This document shows positions 35,216-44,693 of a stretch of 64,000 bases of DNA, piece by piece. Below the pieces are notes generated by a model. It saw only the letters and a list, made by a program, of their open reading frames with translations, did not search any database and was not told where the DNA came from. Each line of letters starts with the position of its first letter. Positions within the stretch are counted from its first letter, which is position 1. The position numbers and the translations under genes were made by a program. Origin of the DNA: Rubripirellula lacrimiformis (GTDB lineage Bacteria; Planctomycetota; Planctomycetia; Pirellulales; Pirellulaceae); assembly GCF_007741535.1 (NCBI RefSeq), contig NZ_CP036525.1, forward strand, positions 3,224,001-3,288,000, in the 5' to 3' direction.

Positions 35216-37303
35216 TTACTTGGATGCGACCAAGTCAGCTTTCTTCTTGGCTTCGATGATGTCTTCTTGGATGTTCGATGGGACTTGGCGATAGGTCGCC
35301 AGTTCCATGGTGAACGTTCCCTGACCTTGGGTCATGCTTCGCAGGTCGGTGGCGTAGCCGAAGGTTTCGCCCAATGGGACTTCAGCCTTGATGACACAGT
35401 TGCCTTCGATCACGTCGGTGCTGGTCATCAATCCACGACGCTTGATCACGTCGCCAACGACGGGGCCCTGGAATACTTCCGGGCACTCGATTTCGACGTT
35501 CATGATCGGTTCGAGCAGTTTCGGTGCAGCCTGCTTGAAGTATTCGCGGAAGCAACCTTGGGCAGCGGTATAGAAAGCCTTTTCCGACGAGTCAACTTCG
35601 TGGAAGCTACCGTCTTCGAGGTCGATCCGAGTTCCCACCACGGGGTATTCAGCGACAGGGCCCTTTCCAAGGCTATCGCGGAATCCCTTTTCGATCGCTG
35701 GGATGTACTGCTTTGGAATGCGTCCACCGGTGACGTGATCTTCGAATTCGAAGCTGTCTTCGCTGTCCGATTCGATCGGCATCAGTTTGCCCTTGATGTG
35801 TGCAAACTGTCCCGAACCACCCGATTGCTTCTTGTGCTTGTAATCGAACGAAACTTCCTTGGTCGGGCTTTCGCGGTAGCTGACCTTGGGGGCACCCACT
35901 TCGATGTCGACGCCGTATTCGCGACGGATCCGTTCGACATAGACGTCGAGGTGCAGTTCGCCCATTCCGCTGATCAGGATTTCCTTGGTTTCTTCGTCGG
36001 TGAAGACGCGGAACGTAGGGTCTTCCTTGCGGAAACGTTGCAGGGCCTTGCCCATCTTGTCGCTGTCGCTGCGGTTCTTCGGGTTGACCGAAACCTTGAT
36101 CACAGCGTCCGGGATGAACATCGATTCCAGGGTACAGAAGTCACGCTCGGAAGCGTACGTGTCACCACTGGCCGAATCGATCCCCATGACGGCGACGATA
36201 TCGCCGGCGGAGGCCGAGTCGATTTCTTCTCGCTTTTCACTGTGCATGCGGACGATGCGGCTGAATCGTTCGGTGCGTCCGGTACGTTGGTTGACGTATC
36301 CGTCGCCTTTTTTGATCGTGCCTTGGTAGATACGCATGAAGGTCAACTGGCCGAAGGGATCTTCGACGATCTTGAATGCCATGCCAACGAAAGGACGGGT
36401 GCTGTCGGGCAGCAGTTCGATTCGCCGTTCTTCGTCCGAAGGGTCACGACCTTTGATTTCGCGATCCAACGGGCTGGGCAGGTAACGGGTGACGGCATCC
36501 AGCAAAGGTTGAACGCCTTTGTTCTTGAACGCGGTTCCCATGTAGACCGGGGTTGCACCAGCGTTGACGGCATCACGGGTGACCTTGTAGATCAGTTCCT
36601 TGGTGATTTCGTCTTCGCTAAGCAGCTTTTCCATCAGCTCGTCGCTGTACATCGACAGGGCTTCGAGCATTTCGCCGCGTTTTTCTTCGGCTTCGTCTTG
36701 CAGGTCGGCCGGGATCGGCACGGTCTTCACGATTTCGCCTTCATTGCCTTCGTGCAGATAGGCGACCATTTCGATCAGGTCGACCACGCCACGGAAGTTG
36801 TCTTCGGCGCCGATTGGAATTTGCATCATGAACGCGTCGGCGTTCAGCTTGTCGCGCAGTTGTTGCACAACGCGGTAAGGGTTGGCACCGGTACGGTCCA
36901 TCTTGTTGATGAACGCCAGACGTGGAATTTGGTACCGCTTCATTTGGCGGTCGACCGTGATCGATTGGCTTTGCACGCCACCGACGCTGCACAGGACCAG
37001 CACGGCTGCGTCCAGAACGCGAAGCGACCGTTCCACTTCGACGGTAAAGTCAACGTGTCCGGGCGTGTCGATCAAGTTGATCTTGTAGTCTTTCCATTCC
37101 ACCGACGTGGCGGCACTGGTGATCGTGATCCCACGCTCTTTTTCAAGCTCCATGTGATCCATCGTCGCGCCGTCACCGCCACCTTTGACCTCTTCGATCT
37201 TGTGGATCCGGCCTGTGTAGAACAGGATTCGCTCGCTGAGGGTCGTTTTCCCCGAGTCAATGTGAGCGCTGATCCCGATGTTTCTTGTTTTCGCCAGACT
37301 CAT
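35216..37303 (-). CDS. fusA: Elongation factor G, spirochaete/planctomycete/mitochondrial-EFG1-like
   Basis: 695 residues. The GTPase drives tRNA-mRNA translocation on the ribosome. G1 is AHIDSGKTT (13-21), switch II DTPGHVD (79-85), G4 NKMD ([12 protein letters not shown]). Domains II-V follow to the usual end ([22 protein letters not shown]). The wording of the G domain ([35 protein letters not shown]) is close to mitochondrial EF-G1, which fits the known spdEFG1 clade of spirochaetes, planctomycetes and deltaproteobacteria. AGGTG lies before the ATG. A second spdEFG copy would specialise in ribosome recycling elsewhere; S12/S7 are not adjacent. Confidence 0.93.
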   Translation of the reverse strand: MSLAKTRNIGISAHIDSGKTTLSERILFYTGRIHKIEEVKGGGDGATMDHMELEKERGITITSAATSVEWKDYKINLIDTPGHVDFTVEVERSLRVLDAAVLVLCSVGGVQSQSITVDRQMKRYQIPRLAFINKMDRTGANPYRVVQQLRDKLNADAFMMQIPIGAEDNFRGVVDLIEMVAYLHEGNEGEIVKTVPIPADLQDEAEEKRGEMLEALSMYSDELMEKLLSEDEITKELIYKVTRDAVNAGATPVYMGTAFKNKGVQPLLDAVTRYLPSPLDREIKGRDPSDEERRIELLPDSTRPFVGMAFKIVEDPFGQLTFMRIYQGTIKKGDGYVNQRTGRTERFSRIVRMHSEKREEIDSASAGDIVAVMGIDSASGDTYASERDFCTLESMFIPDAVIKVSVNPKNRSDSDKMGKALQRFRKEDPTFRVFTDEETKEILISGMGELHLDVYVERIRREYGVDIEVGAPKVSYRESPTKEVSFDYKHKKQSGGSGQFAHIKGKLMPIESDSEDSFEFEDHVTGGRIPKQYIPAIEKGFRDSLGKGPVAEYPVVGTRIDLEDGSFHEVDSSEKAFYTAAQGCFREYFKQAAPKLLEPIMNVEIECPEVFQGPVVGDVIKRRGLMTSTDVIEGNCVIKAEVPLGETFGYATDLRSMTQGQGTFTMELATYRQVPSNIQEDIIEAKKKADLVASK

Positions 37304-37863
37304 AACTTTTCACCTAAACGTGCGTGCGAGTCACCGAGGTCCTTGGGGATACGGACAACATTGCCGCATCTGAAATTTGGAATGCCCAAGACCGTGGCTT
37401 TCGCACGCTCAGTTTTCTTAAAATTGCGTCGCCAAATTCAGCATGACCGGCATTCACCGGTCAGCATCAGGCTGTCGCTTGTACGGAACGTGTGTCGAAC
37501 AGGGTGTCGTTTCGGACACGGCGGAGCTGCGTCGCGTTCGCCGATCGGATCGCCTTCTGTGGCATTCTGCCAGGACAGAGGGATTTTGGGAACGCCACCG
37601 AAGTGCGGGCGCACCCTGACCGGCGACCTGGAATTTCACCAATTATCGAAACGATTGGGAAATATGGCAAAGCTTGTGCGCCAGCGGAAGGGCAAATCTT
37701 GGTCCAAATATCCCCTTGCGACAAACTTTTTCACAGGACATACTTTTCGGATCGGTTCAGCCAGCACTGGTTGCCGATAGGTGAGTCGGTGGCCCTGGAA
37801 TGTAACGTTCCTTGGATGACCGCCGGCCAATGTCCGTTCACCCCCCCTGTTAAGAAGTACTTG
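37304..37863. other. Divergent intergenic region between fusA and rpsR
   Basis: 560 bases containing the two divergent promoters of fusA and rpsR. No clear promoter boxes or leader hairpin were assigned. Small frames here (for example 37454-37642 minus) lack coding support. Confidence 0.4.
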
Positions 37864-38142
37864 ATGGCTCCACGCCCGATGAGCACGCGTAGTCGTGCCC
37901 GCAAACGTAGTCGCGTCCGATCGCGAACCAAAAAGAAAGATCCGATCTTCGTCGATGGCCACCGCCCGCGGCCGATGTACGTGGATTACAAGGACATCGA
38001 CCTGCTAAAGAAGATGATCAATCGCCAAGGTCGCATCGTCGGCCGTCGCAAGAGCGGTTGTACGGCTGCCAGCCAGCACGCGGTCAGCGCTGCTGTCAAA
38101 CGCGCCCGTTTCATGGCTCTGTTGCCGTACGTCGGCGAGTAG
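37864..38142 (+). CDS. rpsR: 30S ribosomal protein bS18
   Basis: 92 residues. The bS18 core runs from about residue 38: VDYKDIDLLKKMINRQGRIVGRRKSGC followed by AASQHAVSAAVKRARFMALLPY, matching the conserved IGRRxTGxxxxxQRxLxxAIKRARxxALLPY region. bS18 binds bS6 and 16S rRNA on the platform of the small subunit. The N-terminus is lengthened by a very basic segment (SRARKRSRVRSRTKKK). The gene is alone, not in an rpsF-ssb-rpsR-rplI operon, and is about 720 nt from fusA on the other strand. Confidence 0.93.
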   Translation: MAPRPMSTRSRARKRSRVRSRTKKKDPIFVDGHRPRPMYVDYKDIDLLKKMINRQGRIVGRRKSGCTAASQHAVSAAVKRARFMALLPYVGE

Positions 38143-38216
38143 ACCGTCGGATGCGTGATGGCGGTGTTTTCCTAGCTTGGACGATCTAAATCGCCATCCC
38201 TTTTAGCGTCGATTCT

Positions 38217-38711
38217 GTGTTTAGTACCCAACGCCGCGTCGAGTTTCGTGATACCGACGCGGCCGGAATCGTTCACTTTTCGGCGTTTTTCCCAATGATG
38301 GAATCCGCCGAGCATGAAATGCTGCGGTCTTTGGGCATTTCTGTGCTGCCAAAGCCGGTCGATGGCCAACATCCGATCAGCTGGCCTCGTGTGGCCGCCA
38401 ATTGCAATTATTTGTCGGCGGCCCGCTTCGAGGATGTGCTGCGAATTGACGTCCACGTGGCGAAGATCGGTTCCAGCAGCGTTCGCTACGAATTTCGCTT
38501 CTTGCGAGATCCGGTGCCGGAATTGGCCGACCGCCCCAATGTCGCTGGATCGCCGGATCGCCATCAGGATAGCGCTGGATCAGCACCCAGCGACGGTGTT
38601 TTGATTGCCGAGGGCAGTATCACGGTCGTCTGCTGTCTGATGACGCCCGATGGGCTCTCGAAAACCCAGATCCCGGCGAACCTGCGAGAGTTGTTCCAAA
38701 AGCATCAATGA
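38217..38711 (+). CDS. Acyl-CoA thioesterase of the hotdog fold
   Basis: 164 residues from a GTG at 38217. RVEFRDTDAAGIVHFSAFFPMMESAEHEML follows the 4-hydroxybenzoyl-CoA thioesterase pattern (D-T-D-x-x-G-x-h-h-x-x-Y-x-x-x-x-E), with the aspartate at about residue 16 as the probable catalytic acid. An inserted loop of about 20 residues (DPVPELADRPNVAGSPDRHQDS) interrupts the second hotdog half. It likely hydrolyses an acyl- or aryl-CoA; the exact substrate is unknown. It follows rpsR by about 75 nt and is probably separate from it. Confidence 0.8.
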   Translation: MFSTQRRVEFRDTDAAGIVHFSAFFPMMESAEHEMLRSLGISVLPKPVDGQHPISWPRVAANCNYLSAARFEDVLRIDVHVAKIGSSSVRYEFRFLRDPVPELADRPNVAGSPDRHQDSAGSAPSDGVLIAEGSITVVCCLMTPDGLSKTQIPANLRELFQKHQ

Positions 38712-38842
38712 TGGCAAACCTTTTTGGGTTCTGATGCGTAACAGGCTCATCGAACCTTCCCGACCCACGGTCGGTGGCGCCGATCATTTGTCTTGAAACG
38801 CTTTTCCCCCCCTGTTGCTTAAGAAACGGTCGGTGGCTCGAA

Positions 38843-40708
38843 ATGAAGTCCTGCCTCGCTGAATGGATGTCTGGAACGAACGGATTGATTGGCGGCTGGG
38901 CCGTCTCGGATATCACGACGCCGGGAGTCTCTGACGCCCATTTGTCGAATTTCGGGATGATCGATGCAGCGTCGTCCTTGGCCGGTTCGAGCCTCTTTCT
39001 GGCTCAAGGTGCCAACTGGGTCCCCGCCTGGCTGACGCCGCTTTATCTAATCGCCGTCGGTCTGTTGTTGGGCGTGGTCGTGGCTGCTGTGGTCTACGGA
39101 CTGCTATCGCTATTGTCATTCGTCCCGGTGCTGGGGCGATTGGCGGATACACCCAAAATCGCGATCACGGCATCCTTGGTCATCGGTGGAATCATCGGGG
39201 CCGCGTTGTGCATGGTGTATGTGCCCATGGTGGGTGGGGATGATTTTGCCTATGCGTTGATCATGCCGCTGATGACCATCGGGCTGCTGCTGGGGTTCGG
39301 GTTCATCTACGGGATGTGGCATCGAACGCGATCGGAATGGTTCGAGATTCTGGGCGAAGGGGTCGTGCCGTACCTATTAAGTGTGGCCGGTTTGTTCATC
39401 GTGATTGGTTTGGCGTCGACGCCACTGGTCGTCGAACCGATGAACTTTGTCCGGTCGATTCCGGCGGTCAACTTCTTTGGTGATGGGACGACTGAATTAT
39501 CGGTCACCGTGCCGGGCGTGGGAGATGGGGACGCGGATGAATCGCCGTTCCATCCGGCCAACGTCAACTACAATCTTCGCAATATGTCGGTGTTGAAAAT
39601 CCGCAGCGACAAAACGGTCTTGTTGGCCGACTCCGGCGATACCTCATCGTTTTCCAGCGTCCCGTACCGGGTCAACGCTGACGATGAGTTGGTGTTTCGG
39701 TCCGCCGAACGCGAAACGCCACCGGTTCCCGTAGACGCGACGCGGCTGCACATTCAGAACCGTGAAATCAATCCAGCGACCGTTGTCTTTACGATCACCA
39801 GTCTGCCACCGATTCCGCAGGCGTCGTCGATCGTCATGTTGGCGGTGTCGTTCTTTTTGTCGATGACGGCGATCATGGCGTTCCGCCAGGCGGCGCCTCG
39901 CGTTTGGGCGTTGGCTCTGTCGACTGCCAAAAACGAGATGGCTCAACCGCTGTATCTGCTCCTGTTGGCGCTGGGCATGTTCGGTGTGGTGTTCTTTGGA
40001 TTCTATCCATTCAACACGCTGGGTGACGACATTCGATTGCTGAAGGATAGCGGTGTCACGCTGATCATGGTGATGGGCATGTTGCAGGCCGTTTGGAGTG
40101 CAGGGACAACCGTCAGCGACGAAATCGAAGGGCGTACCGCCCTGACCGTGCTCAGCAAGCCTGTCAGCCGTCGATCGTTCATCCTGGGCAAATACGCCGG
40201 GATCATGCTGTCCGTGTTGGTGCTGTTTGTGATCATCGGCGCGGTGTTGCTGATCGTGATCAGCTACAAGCCAATCTACGATGCTCGCGAAACATCGCGT
40301 GCCGCCACGACTTGGCAAGTCGGTCACGAAGAAATCATGACGACGATCCCGATCCTGGGACTGTACTTCATGGAAACGATGGCGATCGGTGCGATTTCGG
40401 TGGCTCTGGCCACTCGTCTGCCGCTGCTGGCGAACTTCATCACCTGTTTCGTGATCTACGTGATCGGCAACCTGACCTCGCCCTTGGTCGCTTCGACGGA
40501 GGGGAACAACGAATTGGTTGGCTTTGTGGGCAAATTGATAGCGGTGGTGGTGCCCAACCTGAACATCTTTAACGTCCAATCCGCGGTGGATGCTGGAAAT
40601 CCGATTCCGCTGATCTACTTAGCGGGTGCATTCAACTATCTTGTATGTTTCGCAATCGCGATATGGATGCTCGCGATGTTGCTTTTCGAGGACCGCGACT
40701 TGGCCTGA
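38843..40708 (+). CDS. ABC-2-type transporter permease
   Basis: 621 residues. An N-terminal set of helices (about 40-190: YLIAVGLLLGVVVAAVVYGLLSLLSF, TASLVIGGIIGAALCMVYVP) is followed by a large extracytoplasmic region (about 215-345) and an ABC-2 permease half with the signature SDEIEGRTALTVLSKPVSRRSFILGKYAGI. Typical members pair with a soluble ATPase to export lipids, polysaccharides or drugs, but none is next door. The next gene encodes an exporter-like protein with an inactive ATPase domain. The start is not fixed: no Shine-Dalgarno precedes 38843, and the frame begins at 38774. Confidence 0.8.
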   Translation: MKSCLAEWMSGTNGLIGGWAVSDITTPGVSDAHLSNFGMIDAASSLAGSSLFLAQGANWVPAWLTPLYLIAVGLLLGVVVAAVVYGLLSLLSFVPVLGRLADTPKIAITASLVIGGIIGAALCMVYVPMVGGDDFAYALIMPLMTIGLLLGFGFIYGMWHRTRSEWFEILGEGVVPYLLSVAGLFIVIGLASTPLVVEPMNFVRSIPAVNFFGDGTTELSVTVPGVGDGDADESPFHPANVNYNLRNMSVLKIRSDKTVLLADSGDTSSFSSVPYRVNADDELVFRSAERETPPVPVDATRLHIQNREINPATVVFTITSLPPIPQASSIVMLAVSFFLSMTAIMAFRQAAPRVWALALSTAKNEMAQPLYLLLLALGMFGVVFFGFYPFNTLGDDIRLLKDSGVTLIMVMGMLQAVWSAGTTVSDEIEGRTALTVLSKPVSRRSFILGKYAGIMLSVLVLFVIIGAVLLIVISYKPIYDARETSRAATTWQVGHEEIMTTIPILGLYFMETMAIGAISVALATRLPLLANFITCFVIYVIGNLTSPLVASTEGNNELVGFVGKLIAVVVPNLNIFNVQSAVDAGNPIPLIYLAGAFNYLVCFAIAIWMLAMLLFEDRDLA

Positions 40709-40784
40709 TCGGTTTGCCGATTTTGACCAACGCTGAACCGAACGATTTCAGATTCCCAAAACCCACAGCCGGGAGCCGAAGAGG

Positions 40785-42602
40785 TTGAGCCGATTCAGCA
40801 CGCTATCGCAGCCAAGAAGTGAACCACAAGCCCGCGGCGCCGTTTTAGCCTACCTATGGGCGGCGTTGGCTGGATTGTTGGTTCCGGTGTTAGTCATCTT
40901 GGTGGGCGTGATCGCGTTGCTGTTGAATTCCAACGGGCTAAGCGGTACCGAAGTTCGTTTGGGAGCCTTCCTGCGGATCCCGATCAGCAACACGCTGACC
41001 GAGTTGGCCCCGCTGACTCAATTGACCTGGTTGGTCGGGCTGACGTTCATGGTCGCTACGATCTTTTCGGTATCGGTCTGGCTCCATCGCCGGGCCGCCG
41101 ATGCCCGCGCCTGTCGAATCGTTAAATCTTTGCACCAACGGGTGCTTCGTCAGAGTCTTCGACGCGCCGAACTGGAAGGCGCCGCGGCGCAGCATGTCCG
41201 CGCGGAATTGTTGATCGGCAAACAGTTGCCGCTGGTTCAGAAGGGACTATCGCTGTGGTACCGCGCGGTTCCTCGCAGCCTGTTGACTCTGGTCGGATGT
41301 GTCGCCGTCGCGTTGATGATCAATGTTTGGTTAGCACTCTTGGCGGTGGTCAGTGGCGTTTTGCTGTGGCAATTGTCGCGTCGATTGCGACGTAACGATG
41401 AATCGGAATTGAACCACTGGGAAGTCCCGCGTTCGCGACGACGGATGGCGGAACTGGTGGGGCAGGCGCCTTTGCTGGCTCGACTGCATTCCCAGGGTTT
41501 GGCGGACCACGCGTTTCAGGCAGAATTGGAATCCTTGTATCGCCGGATTTACGACGAAGATGCGCGGCTGGGCCGAATTTGGCCGATCCTGTTCTTTGCA
41601 TTGTCCGCGGCCGTTGCGGTGATGTTGCTAGGGCTGGGGGTGAACCTGTTTGGCGTCGACAACGGTCTTAGCCTTCCCGCCGCGCTGGCGATCGGCTTGG
41701 CGCTGGGCGGCGCCATCGCAGCAGCGGGGCGATTGATAGGGTTGGCTGCCCAGTTAAGCGATAGCGGCGAAGCCAGTGACGCGGTCTACCAGTACTTGCA
41801 CCGCAGTAGCGAGATCGCACCAAGCGAACAACGCGTTGGCCTGGCTGGGCTACGCGACGGCGTTGAAATCCGCGACGTGACGCTGGGGGATTCCAACGGC
41901 AACCCGATCCTAAGCCACCTCAGTCTAAGCCTGAAACCGAAGTCCTTTGTCGCGATTCTGGGCACCGACCCGGTTCCGACGCGAGCACTGACAGAACTGT
42001 TGATGGGATTCGGAACGCCCAGCGAAGGCCGCGTCGCCTTGGACGGCATCCAATTGCGTGACGTGCACCCACAGGCATTGGCCCGGCACGTGATGTGGAT
42101 CGAACCGGATGGTCCGGTTTGGGAAGGGACCATCATGGAAAACATGCGTGGGGACGACGAATCGATCAACAACAGCGATCTTGTGGCGGCGCTAGAAGAA
42201 GTGGATGTGTACGAGCGGTTGCAGCGGATGCCCGACGGGCTCAGCACGATCATCACGCCTGGCGATTCTTCGTTGACGGTCGAAACGACTTATGCCATGG
42301 GGGTTGCCCGAGCGCTGCTACACAAGCCACCGATCGTCCTGGCCAGCGAACCGCCACCGCCCGCCGAACACCTGACCAATGATCCTTGCTTGGCAGCGCT
42401 GCGAAAGCTCAGTGAGAATGGTTCGCTTGTTGTCGTCCTACCACGACGCCTGCAAACGCTTCGCTCGGCTGACCGAGTGGTCCTGTTGAACGGCCCGCGT
42501 TTGGTCGGTGAAGGAAAGCATGCCGAGTTGCTAGCCGACAGCGATCTGTATCGCCACCTGAATTACCTGCTGTTCAATCCCTATCGCCACTCCAAGGTCT
42601 AG
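40785..42602 (+). CDS. ABC exporter-like protein with degenerate (ATPase-dead) nucleotide-binding domain
   Basis: 605 residues; TTG start, GGGAG about 9 nt upstream. A type-IV exporter membrane domain covers about 20-330, then an ABC-like domain from 355 (EIRDVTLGDSNGNPILSHLSLSL). All conserved motifs are changed: the Walker A position reads GTDPVPTR (393-400, no GKS/T), the Q-loop glutamine position is E440, the LSGGQ position reads LTVET (497-501), Walker B aspartate is S521 (E522 is kept), and the H-loop histidine is R554. The frame is intact and the fold outline is clear, so selection keeps it without ATP hydrolysis. Follows the ABC-2 permease after 76 nt. Confidence 0.85.
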   Translation: MSRFSTLSQPRSEPQARGAVLAYLWAALAGLLVPVLVILVGVIALLLNSNGLSGTEVRLGAFLRIPISNTLTELAPLTQLTWLVGLTFMVATIFSVSVWLHRRAADARACRIVKSLHQRVLRQSLRRAELEGAAAQHVRAELLIGKQLPLVQKGLSLWYRAVPRSLLTLVGCVAVALMINVWLALLAVVSGVLLWQLSRRLRRNDESELNHWEVPRSRRRMAELVGQAPLLARLHSQGLADHAFQAELESLYRRIYDEDARLGRIWPILFFALSAAVAVMLLGLGVNLFGVDNGLSLPAALAIGLALGGAIAAAGRLIGLAAQLSDSGEASDAVYQYLHRSSEIAPSEQRVGLAGLRDGVEIRDVTLGDSNGNPILSHLSLSLKPKSFVAILGTDPVPTRALTELLMGFGTPSEGRVALDGIQLRDVHPQALARHVMWIEPDGPVWEGTIMENMRGDDESINNSDLVAALEEVDVYERLQRMPDGLSTIITPGDSSLTVETTYAMGVARALLHKPPIVLASEPPPPAEHLTNDPCLAALRKLSENGSLVVVLPRRLQTLRSADRVVLLNGPRLVGEGKHAELLADSDLYRHLNYLLFNPYRHSKV

Positions 42603-42625
42603 GGCCGAGTAAGCTTTTCTCGGCC
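42603..42625 (+). terminator. Stem-loop directly after the ABC-like gene
   Basis: GGCCGAG pairs with CTCGGCC around an 9-base loop starting one base after the stop codon. There is no U tract, so its role in termination is uncertain. Confidence 0.35.
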
Positions 42626-42650
42626 GAAGGGAATGAGCTTCGCTGCAAAC

Positions 42651-43062
42651 GTCGTAGCGGAAGTCGTCAAGACTTTCGTAAGTCATGCCGATTCCGAAAC
42701 TCTTGACGAGTTCCGTTACCTGAACACGAAGCTGCCATGGCACCGTGGCAAGGTGCAAGCGTCGTAGCGGAAGTCGTCAAGACTTTCGTAAGTCACTTCG
42801 ATTCCGAAACTCTTGGCGAGTTCCGCTACCTGAAAACTAAGCTGCAACGGCACCGTGGCAAGGTACAAGCATCGTAGCGGAAGTCGTCAAGACTTTCGTA
42901 ATTCACGCCGATTCCGAAACTCTTGACGAATTCCGCTACCCGAACACGAAGCTCCCACGGCACCGTGGCAAGGTGCAAGCATCGTAGCGGAAGTCGTCAA
43001 GACTTTCGTAAGTCACTTCGAATCCGAAACTCTTGACGAGTTCCGCTACCTGAACACGAAGC
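42651..43062. repeat. Array B: four tandem 110-bp units with inverted repeats
   Basis: Units start at 42651, 42761, 42871 and 42981, a strict 110-bp spacing. Each contains CGTAGCGGAAGTCGTCAAGA followed by CTTTCG, then CGAAACTCTTGACGAGTTCC followed by GCTAC; the arms pair with two mismatches. The distal part reads CACGAAGCT...CACCGTGGCAAGG. The core GTAGCG-AAGTCG-CAAGACTTTCG is shared with the 66-bp array C and the single copy at 9036. Confidence 0.92.
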
Positions 43063-43232
43063 TTGCATGGAATCCTACGACGTTGCTGAAACTAGACCGC
43101 GAAATCTGCCGGGGCAATTTCTTCGCTGCGGCTTCAATCTCCCGGGCTGCCAACGAGTGGATCGCATTGGTCCACTCGCTGGCGTCATCCGGTTTTCGTC
43201 ATCCGGTCTCTCTTCGAAGACCGGCGAACCGC

Positions 43233-44693
43233 TTAGTTCTTTGTCGTCGGCTGCTCTAGCAGTTTCAGCAACGATGCGATGATCTTATCGGACGCTTTCA
43301 ATTCGACGCTGTTGGTGCCCAACCACGTTTCGTAGCCGCCAAGTCGATGTTGATACGGGGTCGGCAGGTAACCGAACGATCCGTTTGCTAGTTCGATGGT
43401 GAAAGTTTCCCCTGTTGGGCTGCGGTCTTTCAGTTCCAATCCGATCTCTGCGAACGCTTCGAACGGGATCGCTGAGATCCCAAGGTCGCCGATCCGAAAC
43501 GCCTGCAAGGGGACTTCGATTTGCTTCGGCGATTCCAAGATGTTGGCGATACGCCCGGCGTAAATTTGTTCCTTCTTACGCGGGCCGTCGGACTTGGTGT
43601 CCTTGGCTTCCATGTAAGGTTTCAGGTGTTCCAGCATCTCGGGGGTCGGCTGTCGCACTTTCAGTGGAAGATTAGTCGAAGCCGCGGCCAGGGGCACCCA
43701 ATCATGGAACGTTAGATCGTTGTGTGCTTCGGCGACACGGCTGGCAACCTTTTCAGCAACCTCCGCCATTTTTTCATAGCTCTTGTACTTCTTGGGGTTC
43801 TTGTCTGCATAGTTATTGTTGTTGATGTCGCCACTGGTGCCATTGCTCAGGATGCCGACAAAGGGTGGCGTTTGTTCGCTGGCGTTCAGTTTCTTTTCAA
43901 TCTTGTTTGCAAAGTAACCGAAGTAATCCGCGGAAATGTCACCGTTGGGGACACCGCCGACGTAGTGCAACGAATAGTTGGCCAACAACGCGATCGGACG
44001 TCCATCGGTGCTTTGGACCGAGATGAAACAGATTTCGGGGTCGGTTGGACCAGCCGGACGATCCAACGCCTCGTGACCACGCGGTGGGTTCATGCGCACT
44101 TGGTCGACTCCGCCAAGCGGATTGTTCAGCAGGGCGACGTTGTTGACGTGCCAGCGGCGATTGAAGACTTCCGAAGGTTCTTCAGTCCGTCCCCAACCGA
44201 TTCGGGCTGGTTCCATGTTCGCGATCGCGCGACGAACACCATCGGAAATTCGATGTGCCACGAACTTCTGGTAGTCATTGAGTTCTTTCGTACGGATTGT
44301 CTTCGACGATCCGCGTGCCGACGTGGCCGAGTGGGTGTGCGTGGACGCCATCAGCACGTGGCTGGCCGGCATGCCCGTTGCAGCGAGCACTTGTTCCTTG
44401 GCCGCATCGAATACTTCGGCGGGGATGCCGACGTTGTCACAGATCACAAATGCTAGCCGGTCTTGTCCATTATCCAGGACAAGGCAGCGGGCATGCAGTT
44501 CGTCGTGAACGTTCGTCGCAGGGATCGGTTCCCAGTTACCAACAATCGAATCGCCCAAGGGCGGCGTAATGTTGCTGGTCGACGCACCAGCCAGGAAGAC
44601 CTTGTCGGACTCATCTGCATGAGTGAATCGGCTAGGCAGGATCAGAAACGCGGCAACGGCCACGGCTGAAAATACAAACGTGCTTGGCTTCAT
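43233..44693 (-). CDS. Neutral ceramidase-like secreted protein (copy 1)
   Basis: 486 residues with a signal peptide (STFVFSAVAVAAFLILPSRFTHA). ASTHTHSAT (near 115) corresponds to the THTHSG zinc site of neutral/alkaline non-lysosomal ceramidases, and NYSLHYVGG (near 240) gives a second histidine. Such amidases cleave ceramide to fatty acid and sphingoid base, but planctomycete paralogues often have other N-acyl or lipid substrates. It is the last of four minus-strand genes; the ATG overlaps the stop of the PVC haem gene by 4 nt. Similar in outline to the proteins at 50503 and 57297. Confidence 0.82.
   Translation of the reverse strand: MKPSTFVFSAVAVAAFLILPSRFTHADESDKVFLAGASTSNITPPLGDSIVGNWEPIPATNVHDELHARCLVLDNGQDRLAFVICDNVGIPAEVFDAAKEQVLAATGMPASHVLMASTHTHSATSARGSSKTIRTKELNDYQKFVAHRISDGVRRAIANMEPARIGWGRTEEPSEVFNRRWHVNNVALLNNPLGGVDQVRMNPPRGHEALDRPAGPTDPEICFISVQSTDGRPIALLANYSLHYVGGVPNGDISADYFGYFANKIEKKLNASEQTPPFVGILSNGTSGDINNNNYADKNPKKYKSYEKMAEVAEKVASRVAEAHNDLTFHDWVPLAAASTNLPLKVRQPTPEMLEHLKPYMEAKDTKSDGPRKKEQIYAGRIANILESPKQIEVPLQAFRIGDLGISAIPFEAFAEIGLELKDRSPTGETFTIELANGSFGYLPTPYQHRLGGYETWLGTNSVELKASDKIIASLLKLLEQPTTKN

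Larger units (their letters stand above)
42603..43232. other. Intergenic region with array B
   Basis: 630 bases between the ABC exporter-like gene and the ceramidase-like gene. Most is the palindromic array listed separately; the last 170 bases (43063-43232) show no recognised element. Confidence 0.5.

Noticed and set aside
35168-37780. 870-residue plus-strand frame antisense to fusA
   Set aside because: It is wholly opposite to the strongly supported EF-G gene; its His/Phe/Asp-rich composition is what the antisense of EF-G codons gives, and no domain is visible.
39644-40579. 311-residue minus-strand frame rich in His/Arg/Gln
   Set aside because: Antisense of the ABC-2 permease gene.
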